Positions 40,797 through 48,424 of a stretch of DNA of 51,223 nt are shown here, piece by piece. The position numbers were made by a program, and so were the translations under genes. The DNA comes from Desulfurococcaceae archaeon. GTDB lineage: Archaea; Thermoproteota; Thermoprotei_A; Sulfolobales; NBVN01. A model generated the notes under the pieces. The model saw nothing but the letters and a program-made list of their open reading frames with translations. It was not told where the DNA came from and searched no databases. The stretch lies in contig JAJHQJ010000006.1 of assembly GCA_020833415.1 (NCBI GenBank), positions 1 to 51,223 on the forward strand, written 5' to 3'. The number at the start of each line of letters is the position of its first letter. The stretch's first letter is position 1.

Positions 40797-41108
40797 ATGC
40801 GGGGTTGCATAGAGGTCCCGGAGGTTAGGGAGGAGTACCTCGAGTACCTATGTGAGGAGGTCTACAGAGCCTACCTCGAGTACCTGAAGAGTGGTGTGAG
40901 GGATGTGGTCATCTTCGTGGGGTCCCCCAAGTCCGTTGAGTGGGTAGCTGTCTCGAGGTGTGTTCTAACCAGGAACCTGACTATATCTATTGAAGTGTAC
41001 TCGGGTGAGCCCCGGGGTGGGAACCCCGTTAGGGATCTCTGCGGAAGTGTGAGGAGGGTTGAGGTCCCAGTCGCTCCACCTACATCACAGCTCAGCGAGC
41101 GTCGTTAG
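40797..41108 (+). CDS. Small protein of unknown function
   Basis: About 103 aa. ATG is chosen because GGTGGGG lies 6 bp before it and the TATA-like site is 33 bp away; an in-frame GTG 12 bp earlier is possible. The first half is acidic and helical (EEYLEYLCEEVYRAYLEYL). Next comes a beta strand DVVIFVG with repeated Cys residues, and then a Pro-rich tail. Not recognised. It heads a run of three plus-strand genes with the zinc-finger and metalloprotease-like frames. Confidence 0.6.
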   Translation: MRGCIEVPEVREEYLEYLCEEVYRAYLEYLKSGVRDVVIFVGSPKSVEWVAVSRCVLTRNLTISIEVYSGEPRGGNPVRDLCGSVRRVEVPVAPPTSQLSERR

Positions 41109-41148
41109 GTCATCCCGTGAGGAGTAGTTCTCGGGGGTTAAAAACTCT

Positions 41149-41463
41149 ATGACTCTCTGCGAAGTCTGCCGCAGACGCGGGGCTAGGTACGTGTGTAGGA
41201 TCTGCGGTAGGGAGGTGTGTGAGGAGCACTACGACGTAGCTAGGGGTATCTGTGCGATATGCTCCGAGACCCTGTGCGCAGTGTGCGGTAGTAGGCTAGC
41301 CGTAGACTCCTGCGCGGTGTGCGGTAGGCTCGTATGTAGGAAGTGCTCCGTAGAGCTCCAGCCAGGTATTAGGGTATGCGGAGACTGCTACAGGGACCTC
41401 CCAAGGCTTGTGAAGGAGGACCCTAGGCTTAGCTACCTAGCCAGACTACTCAGGAGATCCTAA
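41149..41463 (+). CDS. B-box/HIT-like multi-zinc-finger protein
   Basis: 104 aa with fourteen Cys plus His in the first 80 residues: CEVCRRRG, CRICGREVCEEHYDVARGICAIC, CAVCGSRLAVDSCAVCGRLVCRKC and CGDC. The spacing fits cross-braced B-box/RING-like zinc sites and suggests a protein-interaction module. Its TAA is preceded by AGGAGA and directly followed by an open frame, shifted by +1, that encodes a metalloprotease-like domain without a start codon. The two may form one product. Confidence 0.75.
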   Translation: MTLCEVCRRRGARYVCRICGREVCEEHYDVARGICAICSETLCAVCGSRLAVDSCAVCGRLVCRKCSVELQPGIRVCGDCYRDLPRLVKEDPRLSYLARLLRRS

Positions 41464-42247
41464 CTCTTTAGCCCAGCAGCTAGACCACCTAGGGGTAGCA
41501 GCGGTAGTTAGGCTAAAGACCTTCGGAAACGTCCCGCAGGACTTCACAGATCTAGTCACAAACCTAGTATACAGCTACGCGGGTATCCTCGAGATCGACT
41601 TCCTAGAGGTACACATCTACCAGGACGAGGGTAAGGCCCTAGAGGTCCTCGCAGTAGATGCTGAGGTAGCTGGCTCGGGGGTGGTTGCCCTATACCCAGT
41701 GTTCCACGATGCCTGGTTTAACTACCCGAGGATCCACGTAGTATACTCTACGTGTAGGTCACTGGGTAGGGAGGTTCTGAAGGCCCTCCTCGCCCACGAA
41801 GTAGCGCACGCAAAGATCCACGGTAGGTGGGAGTACTACAGGGTACTACTAGACCCGGAGCTAGCTGCTATCCTCGGGTACCGGAGGTACCTAGAGTACC
41901 TACACGCAGTATCAACTATACTCAAGGACTTCCAGGTCTTCAGGCTCCTAGCATCTAAGGGGTTGATAAACGAGCTCACGGTCTACGCAGACTACTGCCT
42001 TAGGCAGCTGGACACCGCCAGCGATCAGCTTGATGTAATCAAGCTCCTAGCCCCGGTCTACTACCTCTACAGAGACCTAGGACTCTCCCCAACCCCAGAC
42101 CCTAGGGTTGGGGAGTACACAAGCTGTCTCGAGGTACTGAGGGAGGTAGCTTTAGAGGTACCCCACGTAGACGTAGCTACACCCGTAGCCCTTAGAAGGT
42201 TTCTAGGACTAGGTTGCACTAAGCGCGGAACCGGTGGTCTGAGTTAG
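41462..42247 (+). CDS. HExxH metalloprotease-like protein, start unclear
   Basis: About 260 codons in the +1 frame relative to the zinc-finger gene. The HExxH zinc motif is LLAHEVAHAKIHG, about 120 codons in, followed by helices rich in Tyr and Leu. Upstream of GTG 41681 the frame is open and protein-like for 80 codons (LKTFGNVPQDFTDLVTNLVYSYAG), yet contains no ATG, GTG or TTG. Translation may come from +1 frameshifting at AGGAGA-TCC-TAA-C in the zinc-finger gene, from a non-standard start, or the genes may be split by a one-base insertion. Substrate unknown. Confidence 0.65.
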   Translation, partial: NSLAQQLDHLGVAAVVRLKTFGNVPQDFTDLVTNLVYSYAGILEIDFLEVHIYQDEGKALEVLAVDAEVAGSGVVALYPVFHDAWFNYPRIHVVYSTCRSLGREVLKALLAHEVAHAKIHGRWEYYRVLLDPELAAILGYRRYLEYLHAVSTILKDFQVFRLLASKGLINELTVYADYCLRQLDTASDQLDVIKLLAPVYYLYRDLGLSPTPDPRVGEYTSCLEVLREVALEVPHVDVATPVALRRFLGLGCTKRGTGGLS

Positions 42248-42353
42248 GGACCTAGATCAGAGCTTTGGCCCCACGTCACCGATCAGAAGCGCCGGTAGGA
42301 CCCCACTCATCACTCTATAGTCGTAGTGTTTCAGAACCTTATAAAGTGCTGAC

Positions 42354-42402
42354 CTCCTCCCCGCCAAGAATGGCGAGGGTTCCCGCTAGGGCGGGGAGGT
42401 TT
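42354..42402 (-). mobile_element. Possible IS200/IS605 right-end (omega-RNA-like) remnant
   Basis: On the minus strand an inverted repeat CCTCCCCGCC/GGCGGGGAGG ends in GGCGGGGAGGAGGTCAGC. This sequence shape is common at the 3' end of archaeal tnpB elements. No tnpB ORF remains. The GC-rich tract up to 42530 would be the body. Recognition is from memory of such ends and needs a database comparison. Confidence 0.35.
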
Positions 42403-42581
42403 GGGGTTACATCCCCTCTTCCCGAGGGTTCAACCCCGGGCCGGGTCTCCGGCCCCTTACCCCTACCCCAGACGGGGCTCGGAGTTATGGGTACTCCAAC
42501 TATCATAGCCCTGGCTCACAGTTCTTGAAAACTCATCACCGAGGATAATTAGAATGGAGGGGTTTATAAGCTTTTATATTA

Positions 42582-42614
42582 CATCCCCGCCCTGAAGGGC
42601 GAGGCTTTCAGCTG
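42582..42614 (+). repeat. Hairpin motif GCCCTGAAGGGC...CTTTCAGCTGT, copy 1
   Basis: CCCGCCCTGAAGGGCGAGG followed by CTTTCAGCTGT, lying upstream of the gcvT promoter. A related copy occurs upstream of the carboxyltransferase gene at 45961. It resembles archaeal IS605-type ends. Confidence 0.45.
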
Positions 42615-42717
42615 TAGAGACCCTACCTAGCGTGATCCGTTGAGGTGGTTTCCTGCCGGTGGACCCTCTGGCTGTGGATTTATTACTATCCGGGGAACCG
42701 GTTTCGGGGGCATTAAC

Positions 42718-43818
42718 TTGCGTGAGGTACCTCTGGTAGAGCTCCATAGGAGGTACGGTGGTAGTCTAGGTGAGTTCGGTGGTTGGTTAACGTCCTTCGA
42801 CTTCAGGGACCCGGTTGCTGAGCACCTAGCGGTTAGGAAGGCTGTCGCGTTCTTCGATGTAAGTCACATGGGGCGCTTCGTACTGAGGGGTGGGAGGGTC
42901 CTAGACTTCCTCCAGAGGCTCTTCGCTAAGGACTTAAGTAAGGTTGGGGAGGGCTACATGAGTGGCCCGGTTCTACTACTTAACGAGGACGCCGGTATGA
43001 TAGATGATGTAATGCTCTACAGGGTTAGGGAGGACCTCTGGTACGCGGTGGTCAACGCGCCGAGGATCTCGAGGGACTTCGAGTGGCTTAGCTCCTGGAG
43101 GGGTAGGCTCGGCTTTAGCGATGTAGAGATCGAGGATGTTACGGGTAGTACCACCCTCATAGCTATCCAGGGTCCTAAGGCCCTCGAGGTAGTCGAGGGT
43201 CTCGGGGTTAAGGAGGCAGGTAGCCTTAGGATACTCCAGTTCGTGGAGAACGTAGAGGTCCTGGGCGGTAGGGCTACCCTGGTAAGTAGGTCTGGGTGGA
43301 CCGGTGAGGAGGTTAGGTCCCACGGGTTCGAGATCTGGGCACCGGTTGAGCTCGGGTGGAGGATCTTCGAGAAACTCGTAGAGCTAGGCGTGAGACCTGC
43401 GGGTCTCATAGCCCGCGATATACTGAGGCTCGAGGCGGGCTACCTACTCTCAGGGGTGGACTTCAACGAGAGTACTAACCCCATCGAGGCGAGGTACTGG
43501 ATGGCCTTCGACCTAGATAAGCAGGGATACGTAGGCTACGAGAAGCTTGAGGCTAGGTACCGGGAGGGGGTTGAGAGGGTTAGGGTCGGCCTTAGGTTTA
43601 AGAAGGGTGTTAGGGTGGTCCCAAGACACGGGGACCCCATCGTAGTCGGGGGTACTGAGGTTGGACACGTAACTAGCGGTACCTACTCAACCTACCTGGA
43701 GAGGGCTATAGCCATGGGCTACGTATCCTCTAGGTACGCATACATAGGCGGTACGGTGCACGTTAACTGCCGCGGAAAGCTCTACGAAGCTAAAATAGTT
43801 GAACCCCCATTTATATAG
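42718..43818 (+). CDS. gcvT: Glycine cleavage system T protein (aminomethyltransferase)
   Basis: About 366 aa from the TTG beginning LREVPLVELH; a longer TTG start at 42640 adds 26 residues but precedes the TATA-like GATTTATT (42677-42684). Motifs: LTSFDFRDPVAEHLAVRKAVAFFDVSHMG, LNEDAGMIDDVMLYR near residue 83, LIAIQGPKA, RSGWTGEEVRSHGFEIW near 195 and LRLEAGYLLSG. It transfers the aminomethyl carbon to tetrahydropterin. The reading order T then H makes a tight unit. Confidence 0.94.
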   Translation: MREVPLVELHRRYGGSLGEFGGWLTSFDFRDPVAEHLAVRKAVAFFDVSHMGRFVLRGGRVLDFLQRLFAKDLSKVGEGYMSGPVLLLNEDAGMIDDVMLYRVREDLWYAVVNAPRISRDFEWLSSWRGRLGFSDVEIEDVTGSTTLIAIQGPKALEVVEGLGVKEAGSLRILQFVENVEVLGGRATLVSRSGWTGEEVRSHGFEIWAPVELGWRIFEKLVELGVRPAGLIARDILRLEAGYLLSGVDFNESTNPIEARYWMAFDLDKQGYVGYEKLEARYREGVERVRVGLRFKKGVRVVPRHGDPIVVGGTEVGHVTSGTYSTYLERAIAMGYVSSRYAYIGGTVHVNCRGKLYEAKIVEPPFI

Positions 43819-43830
43819 TTGGTGGCGTAG

Positions 43831-44247
43831 GTGCTGGTAAAGACTAGGGTAGGGGAGTACCTAGTTAGGGAGGACCTATACTACACAGATACCGATGAGT
43901 GGGTGAGGATCTCCGGAGACGAGGCTGTGGTGGGGATAACGGACTACGCGCAGAAGAAGCTTAGGTACGTAGTCAGTATAGAGCTATCCAGACCCGGACG
44001 TGAGGTTAGGAGGGGTGAGGTTATAGCTACACTCGAGTCTGTGAAGGCTATCGCCGACGTCTACTCACCTCTAGACGGCCTCCTAGTAGAGGTGAACGAG
44101 TTTCTGACATCATCCCCGGATGCAATAAACAAGGACCCCTACGGAGCTGGGTGGATAGCTAGGCTCAGGGTTACCGGGACCCTACCGAAGCTGATGAGTC
44201 CTGAGGAGTACGCTGAGTACATTAGGAAGAGGGAGGGTTCGGGCTGA
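43831..44247 (+). CDS. gcvH: Glycine cleavage system H protein
   Basis: 138 aa from GTG. The lipoyl acceptor Lys lies in TLESVKAIADVYSPLDG near residue 72, preceded by WVRISGDEAVVGITDYAQKKL and followed by NKDPYGAGWIARL. It shuttles the lipoate-bound intermediate between P, T and L proteins. It begins 12 bp after gcvT and ends 4 bp before the next gene. P protein and lipoate enzymes are not in the window. Confidence 0.96.
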   Translation: MLVKTRVGEYLVREDLYYTDTDEWVRISGDEAVVGITDYAQKKLRYVVSIELSRPGREVRRGEVIATLESVKAIADVYSPLDGLLVEVNEFLTSSPDAINKDPYGAGWIARLRVTGTLPKLMSPEEYAEYIRKREGSG

Positions 44248-44251
44248 TCTA

Positions 44252-44752
44252 ATGGAGTTAAAGAGGTTGAGCACCCCGCCGAGGGTGAAGGTACTAGAGG
44301 CCCTAGGAGCTCTAGCTGATGGTAGGGTAGTTGGGGAGGGTGGCGGGCGGTTTAGGGTAACCTCCTCCGATGGTAGTAGGAGCTACTCTGTGTACGTCGA
44401 GTCTAGAGGGTCTGGGAGGTTCGTCGCCTGTAGTACTGATAACGGGACGGTATTCAGGGGGTACGTAGGCTACCCGATAATCTCGGCGCTGATGGTCTTG
44501 GGCTACCTACCTAGGGATGCAGTAGTTGAGAGGGCCCTCTCCGGGATCCCGTGGAGGAGGCTAAACGAGAGCTTGAAGAGGTACTACCTCGTCGAGAGGG
44601 AGGTCCTTAAGGTAGTCTCGGCGAGGGGTGTTGCGAGCTCTAGGGTGGAGCAGCTGGTATCTAGGGTACTCTCGACCTTAGAGAGGTACGAGCTACTCTA
44701 CGACCCCTCAATCTGCGGTGTAGCACATGGGGAGGTCGAGGATACTGATTAA
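44252..44752 (+). CDS. Unknown protein in the gcvTH operon, 166 aa
   Basis: It starts 4 bp after gcvH. It begins PPRVKVLEALGALADGRV, then strands with SYSVYVES and FVACSTDNG, a small hydrophobic helix YPIISALMVLGYL, and a helical C-terminus with many Arg and Glu. No catalytic motif is seen. It overlaps the following gene by 26 bp. The position suggests a role linked to the glycine cleavage or lipoate system, but this is inference. Confidence 0.65.
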   Translation: MELKRLSTPPRVKVLEALGALADGRVVGEGGGRFRVTSSDGSRSYSVYVESRGSGRFVACSTDNGTVFRGYVGYPIISALMVLGYLPRDAVVERALSGIPWRRLNESLKRYYLVEREVLKVVSARGVASSRVEQLVSRVLSTLERYELLYDPSICGVAHGEVEDTD

Positions 44753-45155
44753 GGGGGGTCTGAGGGCCCTCCTAGACCTCTACACACCGTACAAGGTTGA
44801 GATAATGAAGTATAACGACTCCATAAGGTGGTCTGGGTACTACGTAAAGCCTATACACGTAACCTACAAGAACAGGGGAGGTGTTACGCTGAAGTACATG
44901 TACTTCGGTAGGTACTGGTACAGGGTTAGTAGGAGAGGGGGTAGGGTCTCCTGGATATACCTAGGTCGTGATAAGCCCGACCCAGCTTTACCAGACCCAC
45001 CTCTAAACCCCTTCGAGGGTCTGGCTGCCACAGCTATAGGTGAGGACGTAGAGCTAGACCTGGACGGCCTGAGGCTACTCTCCAACATAGAGAAGGTCCT
45101 CGGGACCTCCGGCTTCTTCACCAGAATACTCGAGGGGCTTCTCAAACCTAGTTGA
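44727..45155 (+). CDS. Unknown protein in the gcvTH operon, 142 aa
   Basis: It begins inside the previous gene. Tyr/Trp-rich beta-strand-like first half (YKVEIMKYNDSIRWSGYYV, MYFGRYWYRVSRRGG), an acidic and Pro-rich linker (PDPALPDPPLNPFEG), and a helical end. No recognised domain. Translational coupling with the 166-aa protein suggests the two products act together. Confidence 0.62.
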   Translation: MGRSRILIKGGLRALLDLYTPYKVEIMKYNDSIRWSGYYVKPIHVTYKNRGGVTLKYMYFGRYWYRVSRRGGRVSWIYLGRDKPDPALPDPPLNPFEGLAATAIGEDVELDLDGLRLLSNIEKVLGTSGFFTRILEGLLKPS

Positions 45156-45248
45156 GTACTTTTTACTCAGCAGCGCCTCCACGCGTTAGCGCGGCTAGGC
45201 ACGGTACCGCCTTTAAGGCACCCCGCGGGGTATAGTTGGTGTAGTAGG

Positions 45249-45761
45249 TTGCCGCGTGAGTACCCTGAGTACGCGGTAGCCGCTGTAGGGGCTGTACTCA
45301 TCCGCGATGGTAGGGTACTACTAGTTAAGCGTGGGTACCCACCAGCAGTTGGTAAGTGGTCCCTCCCGGGAGGGGTTATAGAGGCGGGTGAGCGCCTAGC
45401 CGATGCAGCCGCTAGGGAGCTCGAGGAGGAGACGGGGCTTAGAGCAAAGCCCCTGGGGGTTATCTGGGTCCTCAACAACGTAGTCCTAGACCAGGTAGGT
45501 AGGGTTAGGTACCACTACCTAATAGTGGACATACTCTTCGATGGCGGAACCGTGGAGGGAGTTCCTAGAGCTGGTGGGGACGCCTTAGACGTGTCCTGGG
45601 TAGACCTAGAGGAGGTGCTCAGACGTGACGACGTCTCGAGGACCGTGAAGAAGCTGGTGAGTAGGTTGAAGACCTACGGGATCACCTACATACCCCTAGA
45701 CTCCCCGGATAACATAACCCAGGAGCTGGGGGCGGACTACGTAGCCCCCAGCAGACAGTAG
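45249..45761 (+). CDS. Nudix hydrolase
   Basis: 170 aa from TTG. The full Nudix box is GGVIEAGERLADAAARELEEETGL around residues 40-63, with the catalytic REL-EE core. The start PEYAVAAVGAVLIRDGRVLLVKRGYPP is typical of ADP-ribose or nucleotide pyrophosphatases. It hydrolyses a nucleoside diphosphate linked to another group. Single gene. The 271 bp after it contain GC-rich inverted repeats and the IS-like hairpin copy 2. Confidence 0.92.
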   Translation: MPREYPEYAVAAVGAVLIRDGRVLLVKRGYPPAVGKWSLPGGVIEAGERLADAAARELEEETGLRAKPLGVIWVLNNVVLDQVGRVRYHYLIVDILFDGGTVEGVPRAGGDALDVSWVDLEEVLRRDDVSRTVKKLVSRLKTYGITYIPLDSPDNITQELGADYVAPSRQ

Positions 45762-45960
45762 GTCCAGTTAGGCTCGGTGGCCCCAGCCCCTTAGTGCGGG
45801 GGTTCTACACCCTCTGAGACCTCCCCCATCTACCGGAAGCCCCAGGGTGCAGCACCACTACTCAGACCCCGCCGCCAGCTACGGGGGGTGCGGGCTCACA
45901 GCCCGCTGGGCTCGCTACACTCAACTCCAAAAGTACTAAAGCAAAGACCTACAAGCTCTT

Positions 45961-45994
45961 ACTCCCCTGCCCCGAAAGGCGGGCTTTCAGTTGT
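45961..45994 (+). repeat. Hairpin motif GCCCCGAAAGGC...CTTTCAGTTGT, copy 2
   Basis: CCTGCCCCGAAAGGCGGG then CTTTCAGTTGT, directly before the TATA-like ATTTATTC (45997-46004) of the carboxyltransferase gene. It shares GCCC-GAA-GGC-GGCTTTCAG-TGT with the copy at 42582. Confidence 0.45.
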
Positions 45995-46032
45995 GAATTT
46001 ATTCCTAAGAGGGTACATAGGTACGTGGTGAA

Positions 46033-47610
46033 GTGCTCAGTATGAGTACGCGCTCGCGTATAGAGGAGTTGAGGAAGCTCTACGAGCAGGCCCTGCTGGG
46101 AGGGGGTAAGGAGGCTATAGAGACTCAGCACGCTAAGGGTAAGCTCACTGCTAGGGAGCGTATCGAGCTCCTCGTAGACCCCGGTAGCTTCCTAGAGGTG
46201 GACATGTTCGTCAGGCACAGGGCTACTGAGTTCGGTATGGATAGGCGGTGGGTGTGGGGGGATGCTGTAGTTACGGGTCTCGCAACGATAGGTGGTAGGA
46301 GGGCTGTGGTCATAGCCCAGGACTTCACGTTCATGGGTGGCTCCCTCGGTGAGATGCACGCAGCTAAGATAGTTAAGGCCATGCAGTTCGCCCTAAGTCA
46401 GGGGGTACCCATAGTCTTCCTCAACGACTCAGGCGGTGCCAGAATTCAGGAGGGTGTAGACTCGCTCAGGGGCTACGGAGACATATTCTACATGAACGTA
46501 ATGGCCTCAGGGGTCGTACCCCAGATAGCCGCCATAATGGGTCCCTGCGCCGGTGGGGCTGTGTACTCGCCGGCCCTCATGGACTTCGTAGTAATGGTTA
46601 GGAAGACCTCGTTCATGTTCATAACCGGGCCTAGGGTAGTCCGCGCAGCTATAGGTGAGATCGTAGACGAGTTCCAGCTCGGAGGGGCCGACGTACACGC
46701 AACCAAGTCGGGTCAGGTCGACTTCGTTGCTGGGGACGATAGGGAGGCTATAGACATAATAAAGAGACTCCTCAGTTACCTACCAAGTAACAACATGGAG
46801 GACCCGCCGGTAGTTAAGACCAACGACCCACCGGATAGACCCGTACCGGAGTTAGACGAGATAGTACCAGACGATCCTAACGCTCCCTACGACATGTACA
46901 AGGTTATGGAGGGAGTCCTAGACCTAGGTACCTTCCTTGAGGTTAAGGCTCAGTGGGCCCGCAACGCTATCACAGGCTTCGGTAGGCTGAACGGCAGGGT
47001 TGTCTGCATAGTGGCTAACCAGCCCAACTACCTAGCCGGGGTACTGGATATAGACTCCTCGGATAAGATAGCGGAACACATTAGGTTCTGCAATGCCTTC
47101 AACATACCGATACTAACCTTCGTAGACGTACCCGGTTACATGCCTGGCACTAAGCAGGAGCACGGAGGTATAATAAGGCACGGAGCTAAGGTACTCTACG
47201 CCTACAGTGAGGCTACAGTACCTAAGCTCACGGTAATAGTTAGGAAGGCCTACGGAGGTGCTTACATAGCTATGGGCTCCAAACACCTCGGGGCGGACTT
47301 CGTTGTAGCCTGGCCTACAGCTGAGATAGCCGTTATGGGGCCAGAGGGGGCTGCCGAGATAATATGGAGGAGGGAGTTAGAGGCAGTTAAGGACCCCCAG
47401 GAGAGGGCTAAGCTACTGGCCAAGTTCACAGAGGAGTACAGAAGTAAGTTCGCTAACCCATACGTAGCCGCTAGTCGGGGTTACATAGACGCTGTTATAC
47501 AGCCTAGGGATACCCGGAGAGTCCTAGTTAAAGCCCTGGAGATGCTCTCAACCAAGAGGGAAGTGAGGGTGTGGGTACCTCCGAAGAAGCACGGACTAAT
47601 GCCAGTCTAG
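46033..47610 (+). CDS. Acyl-CoA carboxylase carboxyltransferase subunit
   Basis: 525 aa from GTG, with ATG 9 bp later also possible. Two crotonase-like halves: the first shows GKLTARERIELLVDPGSF, GSLGEMHAAKI and NDSGGARIQEGVDSLRGY; the second shows FVDVPGYMPGTKQEHGGIIRHGAK and RKAYGGAYIAMGSKHLGAD. It moves CO2 from biotin to acetyl- or propionyl-CoA, or acts in methylmalonyl-CoA decarboxylation. The carrier protein gene lies about 21 kb upstream. No biotin carboxylase or decarboxylase membrane subunit is nearby. Confidence 0.95.
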   Translation: MLSMSTRSRIEELRKLYEQALLGGGKEAIETQHAKGKLTARERIELLVDPGSFLEVDMFVRHRATEFGMDRRWVWGDAVVTGLATIGGRRAVVIAQDFTFMGGSLGEMHAAKIVKAMQFALSQGVPIVFLNDSGGARIQEGVDSLRGYGDIFYMNVMASGVVPQIAAIMGPCAGGAVYSPALMDFVVMVRKTSFMFITGPRVVRAAIGEIVDEFQLGGADVHATKSGQVDFVAGDDREAIDIIKRLLSYLPSNNMEDPPVVKTNDPPDRPVPELDEIVPDDPNAPYDMYKVMEGVLDLGTFLEVKAQWARNAITGFGRLNGRVVCIVANQPNYLAGVLDIDSSDKIAEHIRFCNAFNIPILTFVDVPGYMPGTKQEHGGIIRHGAKVLYAYSEATVPKLTVIVRKAYGGAYIAMGSKHLGADFVVAWPTAEIAVMGPEGAAEIIWRRELEAVKDPQERAKLLAKFTEEYRSKFANPYVAASRGYIDAVIQPRDTRRVLVKALEMLSTKREVRVWVPPKKHGLMPV

Positions 47611-47662
47611 AACTCAAACTCCTAAATCGGAGGGTCAGCGGTTTTGTAGAGATAACCCCATT

Positions 47663-47686
47663 CTTAGGTAAACCTAAGCTTATAAA
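47663..47686 (+). promoter_or_regulatory. Palindromic operator plus TATA box of the suf genes
   Basis: CTTAGGT-AA-ACCTAAG (47663-47678) abuts the TATA box CTTATAAA (47679-47686). It overlaps the position of the TFB-recognition element. A bound protein would block initiation. The half-site TTAGG/CCTAA resembles DtxR/IdeR metal-regulator boxes. AGGAGG precedes the start of sufC. Confidence 0.55.
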
Positions 47687-47713
47687 CTTTAACACCGAAA
47701 ATATAGGAGGGCC

Positions 47714-48424
47714 GTGGAGGTACTGAGAGCTGAGAACCTATCTATCGAGGTATACAGTAGGGTTATAGTGAGGGAGGTGGACCTAACGGTCTCTAAGGGT
47801 GAGGTACTGTACATAGTAGGCCCTAACGGATCCGGTAAGACGACTCTTCTAAGGGGGCTCACCGGATACCCCGGCTACAGGGAGGTCTCCGGGAGGGTGG
47901 TCTTCTGCGGTGAGGATATAACCGGTACTACGGCTGACTACCGGGTATCTAAGGGGCTTGTACTAGCGCATCAGATACCCCCCAAGCTGTCGGGACTTAG
48001 AACTAGGGACCTCTTAAACTACATAGCTAAGAGGTCCGGGAGGGTTGGTGATGTGGAGGAGGTAGCTAGGTTACTCGATATAGGTCATCTAATGGATAGG
48101 GAGTTCGGGCGCGGATTTTCAGGGGGTGAGTTAAAGAGGGTTGAGTTAGCAACCCTCCTACTACTAAACCCTAGCCTAGCACTCGTAGACGAACCCGATA
48201 GTGGTGTAGACGTAGATTCGGTGATGCTTATCTCCGAGGGTATTAGGAGGCTGTACGAGCTCAGTCCCTACAAGGCTGTGGTAGTGGTATCGCATACGGC
48301 CTTCGTAGCTAGGTACGTAGGACCGACAAGGGTCTGCGTCATGAACTCCGGGAGAGTGCAGATGTGCGGAGGTCCTGAACTACTGGGCGAGGTGATGAGG
48401 TATGGGTTCAAGAGGCTGGCTTGA
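47714..48424 (+). CDS. sufC: SufC ATPase of Fe-S cluster assembly
   Basis: 236 aa from GTG. ABC ATPase with Walker A VGPNGSGKTTLLRGL near residue 36, the SufC-specific long Q-loop region (LVLAHQIPPKLSG), signature FSGGELKRVELATLLL near 136 and Walker B ALVDEPDSGVDVDS. SufC energises the SufB scaffold for Fe-S assembly. It overlaps sufB by 23 bp. The pair without SufD, SufS or SufE matches the minimal SUF layout known from archaea. Confidence 0.95.
   Translation: MEVLRAENLSIEVYSRVIVREVDLTVSKGEVLYIVGPNGSGKTTLLRGLTGYPGYREVSGRVVFCGEDITGTTADYRVSKGLVLAHQIPPKLSGLRTRDLLNYIAKRSGRVGDVEEVARLLDIGHLMDREFGRGFSGGELKRVELATLLLLNPSLALVDEPDSGVDVDSVMLISEGIRRLYELSPYKAVVVVSHTAFVARYVGPTRVCVMNSGRVQMCGGPELLGEVMRYGFKRLA

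Noticed and set aside
42265-42528. An 87-codon ORF over the IS-like region.
   Set aside because: Pro/Arg/Gly-rich translation of GC-rich inverted repeats with no domain; better explained as non-coding mobile-element DNA.
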